From Rhodocyclaceae bacterium (GTDB lineage Bacteria > Pseudomonadota > Gammaproteobacteria > Burkholderiales > Usitatibacteraceae), in assembly GCA_020247395.1 (NCBI GenBank), contig JADCJC010000028.1:1-64000 (forward strand): 64,000 nt of DNA. Reading direction: 5' to 3'. The number at the start of each line of letters is the position of its first letter. The first letter of the stretch is position 1. A model generated the notes under the pieces. The model was not told the origin of the DNA. It worked only from the letters and a program-made list of their open reading frames with translations, and made no database searches. Shown piece after piece: positions 59,494-64,000 of this stretch. A program made the position numbers and the translations under genes.

Positions 59494-60621
59494 TCAAACG
59501 CTTGGCCCACTTCGACGATTCGCGTCAATAACCCTGATACGCTCTTTGCGTTCCTTGTCGTCACGCACAATGGTGAGTTCGGCGGCATTGCCCACGCCCA
59601 CCCTGTCCAGCTCGGCCACAAAGGTGGAGAAAGTATCCGTCGGCCTGCCGTTGACGGCGATGATCACGTCACCGAGTTCACCGGTCCGGCGGGATAAGGG
59701 CTTGAGGTTTGCCTCGGCTGCAGGGCTGCCGCGCACGGTTGAGCTGATCACCACGCCCTTGATGCCGTTACGCGCCACAAGATAGGGGTCGATCACCTGA
59801 ATACCGATACTGGGGTAGGAGGCATAACCGCGCGCAATCAGTTGCGGCACGACACGATTGACCGTATCGACAGGGATGGCGAACCCCACCCCTGCCGAGG
59901 AACCGGATGCCGAGCGAATCTGTTGATTCACACCGATCAGACGACCGGCACTGTCGAGCAACGGGCCGCCGGAGTTGCCGGGGTTGATCGCCGCATCGGT
60001 TTGGATGCCGCCGGCGATTTCAACGTACTGCTCGGTAGGCAGATAGCGATCCAAGGCTGAGATGATGCCAGCGGTGAGTGTTCTGGAGAGGCCAAATGGA
60101 TTGCCGATGGCAATCACCGACTGCCCCACTTTCAAATCTCGCGAGACACCTATCGGCAACGGCTTGAGACCGGCGGGTATGGCACTCAGCCGAACCACCG
60201 CAAGGTCGTACTCTGGCGAAGTGCCGACCACATCAGCGGGAATGGCGTCGCGGCTGTTATCGAGTTTGACCAACACTTTGTCCCGGCCGGGAACCACATT
60301 CGCCACCACGTGGTGGTTGGTGACGATGTTACCGCGGCCATCCCACACAAAGCCCGAGCCTGAGCCTTGCGCAACCCCTTCTTGCTCACCAAAGAACCCG
60401 CGGCGCACCCGTGTTTCAGTGGTGATGTAGGCCACCGAAGGTGCGGCATTTTCGAACAAGCTCACAAGGGCTTTTTCTTGATCCAACAATCCGCCGCGCG
60501 GCGAAATCTGCCGCGGCTCCACGGCGCGCTCACGTTGCGCCCAAAGTGACGGGGTGAACGTCGCGAGTGAGGCAACGCCCGCCGCTGCGGCGGCGAGCAT
60601 GATGACTGCAATTTTTTTCAT
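59494..60621 (-). CDS. HtrA/DegP-type serine protease with PDZ domain
   Basis: A 375-residue periplasmic protease: signal peptide (MKKIAVIMLAAAAAGVASLA), trypsin-like domain with His in TNHHVV, Asp in EYDLAVVRL and Ser in NPGNSGGPLLD, then one C-terminal PDZ domain (GVVISSTVRGSPAAEANLKP, VIIAVNGRPTDTF). With one PDZ it resembles DegS more than DegP, but no obvious membrane anchor beyond the signal is seen. Co-directional with the M28 peptidase, 33 bases apart. Confidence 0.92.
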   Translation of the reverse strand: MKKIAVIMLAAAAAGVASLATFTPSLWAQRERAVEPRQISPRGGLLDQEKALVSLFENAAPSVAYITTETRVRRGFFGEQEGVAQGSGSGFVWDGRGNIVTNHHVVANVVPGRDKVLVKLDNSRDAIPADVVGTSPEYDLAVVRLSAIPAGLKPLPIGVSRDLKVGQSVIAIGNPFGLSRTLTAGIISALDRYLPTEQYVEIAGGIQTDAAINPGNSGGPLLDSAGRLIGVNQQIRSASGSSAGVGFAIPVDTVNRVVPQLIARGYASYPSIGIQVIDPYLVARNGIKGVVISSTVRGSPAAEANLKPLSRRTGELGDVIIAVNGRPTDTFSTFVAELDRVGVGNAAELTIVRDDKERKERIRVIDANRRSGPSV

Positions 60622-60870
60622 GGAAGGCGACTCCGGTGAACTTACACTTCGACCCTAGATGAGGCCAAAGATTCCCGCATCAAGAGTCAGGCCGCGTCGC
60701 CACACGCCTCGGCTGGCGGGGCAAGGTCGACGTGATGCCGCGCTAGGCGGCTTTCCGGCTGGCGGCGTGCGATGGGGCGATCAGACTGGCAATTTCATCG
60801 GCATTCATGCGGCAAATTGTAAACCGCCGGAAACGCCGTCGGTCCCGCTGCCGCTAGGCGAACAACTCGA

Positions 60871-61734
60871 TCAAGATGTCGCAGCGCGAGCTAGGAAATT
60901 GACAATCGCCGCGCGCGCAGCGGGTTCATCGAGCATCGGCGCATGCCCAACGCCTGCAACGTGCGCCACTTGCATTTGCGGGCGTCGTCGCTGCATCTCC
61001 GCGAGCGTTTCAAGCGACAAGATATCCGTCAGTTCGCCACGGATCACCATCAGCGGCAGTGGCGGCATGGCATCAAACAGCGGCCATAAATCTGGCGTCG
61101 CCGTGCCGGCACCAAATCCCTGGGCAATGGCTGGATCGTAGTCAAGCACCGGCGTCGTTCCTTCCTGTACGTAGAGGTTGCGCGCCATCGCCGCCCACTG
61201 CGCATCAGTGTAATTCGGGAATGCCACGCCGTTGGTGGATTTTGTCTGTGCGATGGCATCAGCCCAAGTCTTTACCGGCGCGGATTTGCCCACGTAACTG
61301 GTGATGCGCGCAATACCGACAGGATTGATGACCGGACCCATGTCGTTAATGATGAGTGTCTTCACACGGCCCGGCTGCGAAACCGTCAGCAGGATGCCCA
61401 TCATGCCGCCGAGCGAAGTGCCAATCACCGAAACGCCCGGCACCGCCAACACGTCGAGCAAACGCACCATATCACTCACATAAATATCAGGCCGATAACG
61501 CGTTGGCTGCTGATCTTTTGCCGATCGACCACGCCCGCGCTGATCCGGGCAAATCACGCGGTAACTTGCGCATAGCGCGGTTGCCAGTCCATCAAAATCT
61601 TTGCTGCTACGCGTGAGCCCCGCCAGACACAACAACACCGGACTATCCGGCTTGGGTCCGGAATAGTCGCGCGCGTAGAGACGTAATCCATCGTTGCTCT
61701 CAAAAAACACATCGACATAGTTCATTGTTGCCAT
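60871..61734 (-). CDS. Alpha/beta hydrolase
   Basis: A 287-residue cytoplasmic hydrolase: CLAGLTRSSKDF, CPDQRGRGRSAKDQQ, the nucleophile elbow VIGTSLGGMMG, Asp in RGELTDILS and the catalytic His in AGVGHAPMLDEP. It could be a lactonase, esterase or epoxide hydrolase-like enzyme. Divergent from the TetR gene by 60 bases, so it is the probable regulated target. Confidence 0.88.
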   Translation of the reverse strand: MATMNYVDVFFESNDGLRLYARDYSGPKPDSPVLLCLAGLTRSSKDFDGLATALCASYRVICPDQRGRGRSAKDQQPTRYRPDIYVSDMVRLLDVLAVPGVSVIGTSLGGMMGILLTVSQPGRVKTLIINDMGPVINPVGIARITSYVGKSAPVKTWADAIAQTKSTNGVAFPNYTDAQWAAMARNLYVQEGTTPVLDYDPAIAQGFGAGTATPDLWPLFDAMPPLPLMVIRGELTDILSLETLAEMQRRRPQMQVAHVAGVGHAPMLDEPAARAAIVNFLARAATS

Positions 61735-61740
61735 CCAATC

Positions 61741-61761
61741 GAATTAGAATGCGCCTAATTG
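61741..61761. promoter_or_regulatory. Candidate operator between hydrolase and TetR genes
   Basis: AATTAG-N7-CTAATT, perfect 6-bp arms, in the 60-base intergenic region between divergent start codons, where TetR family operators usually lie. Arms are short and AT-rich, so this is tentative. Confidence 0.45.
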
Positions 61762-61793
61762 ATCGCGTTTCCACGAAAGTAACTCTGGCACCT

Positions 61794-62552
61794 ATGCCGT
61801 CTTCCGCCGCCAAATCGATTTCCATCGCGACGTCCTCCGCGCCCAAGCGCGCGACGGTTGGCCGCCCGCGCAAAAGTGCCGGCACCGTCGTGACGGCTGA
61901 TCGTATCCTCGACGCGGCGGAGGATCTGTTCTCCAAACGAGGATTCGACGGAGTGACGATGCGTGAAGTGGCTGAACTCGCCAACGTCGACTCGGCGCTC
62001 GCGCACTATTATTTTTCGACCAAACAAGGTTTGTTCGACGCGGTGCTGGAGCGTCGCGCGGAACTGGTGTTTTCGGAGCGCATGAAAGCATTCGACGACT
62101 ACGAGGAGACCGTCGGTGACGATGTGACGGTAGAGGGTGCCGTCGCCGCGTTTGTGCTGCCACTGCTCGAGCGCGCCCGCTTGGGCGACGCCGGCTGGAA
62201 GAACTACTTCCGTCTGATCGCATTGGTGAACAACGATGCCTCGCACGTTGCACTGTCGATCATGTCCTATTTCGATCCATTGGTGCATCGACTGATTACG
62301 TTGGTCAAACGCGCGCTGCCCGGGGCGAGAGAAGAAGAGCTGTTTTGGTGTTTTCATTTCCTGACTGGTTCGCTCACGCTGGCACTTTCCCGTACCGGAC
62401 GTTTGGACCGCGTAAGTGGAGGACGATGTCTGTCCGACGATCTCGCTTCGATTGAGCCGCGTATGGTTGCGTACTGCGCGGCGGGGTTTCGCCAGTTGTG
62501 TCAGGCGGACAACCACACCGGCAAAGCAACTGGCGACGCGCGATCCAAATAG
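61794..62552 (+). CDS. TetR-family transcriptional regulator
   Basis: A 252-residue regulator: N-terminal basic tail (KRATVGRPRKSAG), HTH ADRILDAAEDLFSKRGFDGVTMREVAELANVDSALAHYYFSTKQGLFDAV, then a ligand-binding helical domain of the C-terminal TetR_C type (VAAFVLPLLERARLGDAGW). Probably represses the divergent hydrolase. Start at 61794 (MPSSAAKS) is favoured over an ATG inside the operator region. Confidence 0.9.
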   Translation: MPSSAAKSISIATSSAPKRATVGRPRKSAGTVVTADRILDAAEDLFSKRGFDGVTMREVAELANVDSALAHYYFSTKQGLFDAVLERRAELVFSERMKAFDDYEETVGDDVTVEGAVAAFVLPLLERARLGDAGWKNYFRLIALVNNDASHVALSIMSYFDPLVHRLITLVKRALPGAREEELFWCFHFLTGSLTLALSRTGRLDRVSGGRCLSDDLASIEPRMVAYCAAGFRQLCQADNHTGKATGDARSK

Positions 62553-62592
62553 CTCCGCGCCGCCAGTACCGCCCAACGAGATCAGTGCAACA

Positions 62593-63999
62593 TTAGAACT
62601 TAACTGTTACCGATGCCTTCACCGTGCGCGGGTCGCCATAAAACGTCGTCACCGTGTTGAAGAAGCCACCGAACAAGTATCCCGCTGTCTTGTAACGTTT
62701 GTCGGTTAAGTTGCGGCCGTTCAACGCGACTTGCAGGTTACGATCGCGGCTGGTCCACACCAACCCTGCGTCCCATACGGTGTAGGCTTCTTGCGCAATC
62801 AACTGCGCACCCGCCACGTTGGCGTCAAGTGCGGCAATGCCGGTTGGCTTGACGATTTCGCCCTGATAAATCTTGCTCTTGTAAGAGAAGCTATTGGAGA
62901 GCGACAACGTACCGCTGCGGCCCATCACTGGCATCGCCCAATCGTAGGTGCCGGTGATGTTTGCCGATTGTTTTGGCGTGTTTTGGAACTCCGCTGACCC
63001 GGCAATATTCACCAAGGCAAGTGTTACCGGATTCGCCACCAACCACTCCTTATACTTTGCATCGATGAAGCTCACCATACCGGTGAGTCGGAAAGCGTCG
63101 GTGACTCGAGCGGTCGCCTCTAGCTCAAGACCATTGATCTTGGCCTTACCCGCGTTGGTGAGTGACCCAGAGAAACCTACCACCGCACCAGCCGCGTTAA
63201 ACGTTGGCACCGAACCCGGGATCTGTACGTTGGTGTAGTCGGTCGTGAATGCTGCAATATTGGTTTGCACCCGGCCATTGTTGAACGCTGACTTGAGCCC
63301 CAACTCAAACGTCTTCACCACCTCGGGTTCAACACCTTTGCGCTTTGCCAATGAGGTTACGCTGGTCGGCAAGCCGCCCAAATCCATACGCGGATCGAAT
63401 GACCCCCCTTTGAAACCTTCTGAATACGTGCCGTAGAGGTTTTGGTCGGGGGCAAATTTCCAGCCAAAGCCGACTTTTGGCGTGAATTTTGTATCCGTAC
63501 GGCTAAGATCACTCTTGCTCATATCCGTGAGTACGGGCAACGCAATCGCGGCAGGATTCCCCAGCGTTGGCGAACCGGCAAGTCCCAGATAGTTACGTTT
63601 AAATATACGCGCTTCACGTTTGTCACTGGTCTGGCGTCCGCCGATAGTGACGTTAAACGTGTTCGATACGTTATAGGTTGCATCTGCAAATGCCGCCCAC
63701 GTTTTGGTATCAAAATCACCAAGCGTGTACAGAGACAGACCACCCGACGCGTTGAACAACGCGTCAAATTCTGCAAAGGCATTTGCCTTCATGAAGAACA
63801 CGCCCGCCACACCCTGCCATTTGCTGCCGGTATAAGTGAATTGCAGTTCCTGGCTGTCCTGCTTGTTGCGGTAGAAAGCCGGCGCTTCAAACAGAGCAGA
63901 ATTGAGCGAATCGAAGTCGATTGGCGCGACGGAATCATCCGCACGGTGCGCGGCGATGGCTTTTACCGACAAGTTGTCGGTTAGCGCCAGATCTACCAG
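62593..63999 (-). CDS. TonB-dependent receptor, C-terminal part (5' end outside window)
   Basis: The last 468 codons of an outer-membrane receptor, open to the right edge. Beta-barrel strands are evident: ELQFTYTGSKWQGVAGVFFM, AFADATYNVSNTFNVTIGGR, KFTPKVGFGWKFAPDQNLYG, TYSEGFKGGSFDPR and the C-terminal TVKASVTVKF ending in Phe, as needed for assembly. The plug and signal are missing. Convergent with the TetR gene, gap of 40 bases; substrate unknown. Confidence 0.9.
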   Translation of the reverse strand: MVDLALTDNLSVKAIAAHRADDSVAPIDFDSLNSALFEAPAFYRNKQDSQELQFTYTGSKWQGVAGVFFMKANAFAEFDALFNASGGLSLYTLGDFDTKTWAAFADATYNVSNTFNVTIGGRQTSDKREARIFKRNYLGLAGSPTLGNPAAIALPVLTDMSKSDLSRTDTKFTPKVGFGWKFAPDQNLYGTYSEGFKGGSFDPRMDLGGLPTSVTSLAKRKGVEPEVVKTFELGLKSAFNNGRVQTNIAAFTTDYTNVQIPGSVPTFNAAGAVVGFSGSLTNAGKAKINGLELEATARVTDAFRLTGMVSFIDAKYKEWLVANPVTLALVNIAGSAEFQNTPKQSANITGTYDWAMPVMGRSGTLSLSNSFSYKSKIYQGEIVKPTGIAALDANVAGAQLIAQEAYTVWDAGLVWTSRDRNLQVALNGRNLTDKRYKTAGYLFGGFFNTVTTFYGDPRTVKASVTVKF

Positions 64000-64000
64000 C

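Noticed and set aside
60743-60808. Minus-strand 21-residue frame (MNADEIASLIAPSHAA...) between hydrolase and HtrA genes
   Set aside because: The start resembles the first residues of BolA-like proteins, but the frame ends after 21 codons and nothing similar follows; at most a decayed fragment.
63442-63984. Plus-strand frame opposite the TonB receptor
   Set aside because: Antisense to a well-supported beta-barrel gene; composition looks like a shadow frame.
1-64000. tRNA, rRNA, CRISPR or riboswitch signals
   Set aside because: No tRNA-like T-arm with acceptor pairing, no regularly spaced repeats and no recognised riboswitch core found by eye; short tandem repeats present have only two units.

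Overview
The window looks like chromosomal DNA from a betaproteobacterium, probably Burkholderiales-like. The evidence is intracellular polyhydroxyalkanoate (PHA) genes of the PhaZ/PhaM type, a probable BPH-type proteasome homologue, DUF6279 lipoproteins, a maleylacetoacetate isomerase and moderately high GC by eye. This placement is inference; there is no rRNA or other phylogenetic anchor. I see no rRNA, tRNA, CRISPR array, prophage or intact insertion sequence.

Layout. 1-2.1 kb: the 3' part of metG, a stand-alone GGQ release-factor-like protein and an acylphosphatase. 2.2-2.95 kb: what looks like a solitary integron-type gene cassette carrying a lipocalin-like gene. 3-11.8 kb: PHA granule turnover (phaZ-phaM), proline iminopeptidase, a Nudix CoA pyrophosphatase, maiA, a small gene behind a perfect Fur-box palindrome, a TPR protein, a quinone oxidoreductase and a cyclophilin. 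12-15.2 kb: a TonB-dependent receptor and a glutathione transferase. 15.2-18.8 kb: a compact coaC-coaB-coaA-panB-panC operon with coaB and coaC as separate genes instead of the usual fused coaBC. 19.5-22 kb: a YHYH lipoprotein followed by a HupE/UreJ protein. 23.5-43 kb: peptide and amino-acid use: three family-5 solute-binding proteins, a complete dppBCDF-like importer, an M61 peptidase, gabD, ggt, an FKBP, a CinA-like protein, YceI, an Hsp15-like RNA-binding protein and the proteasome homologue.

45.4-50.2 kb is a signalling cluster: ECF sigma factor, small membrane protein, transmembrane Ser/Thr kinase and rhodanese-like protein. Upstream regions of several of these genes share sequence elements. 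50.28-58.05 kb is an accessory island between two copies of a 39-nt hairpin repeat. It holds a decayed hlyD/ABC exporter remnant, an XRE regulator with a palindromic operator, a MazF-type toxin-antitoxin pair, a RAYT transposase remnant, two double-glycine-leader peptide precursors, several small membrane or short-peptide ORFs, a degenerate CPBP-family membrane protein and an intact HlyD plus C39-peptidase ABC exporter. I read it as a bacteriocin/microcin production, export and immunity locus, and as the most novel part of the window.

58-64 kb: an M28 peptidase whose ribosome-binding site lies inside a strong hairpin directly after an HtrA-type protease, an alpha/beta hydrolase divergent from a TetR regulator, and the C-terminal part of a second TonB-dependent receptor running off the end. 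A hairpin repeat family (at least six copies) is scattered between genes and may be REP-like.
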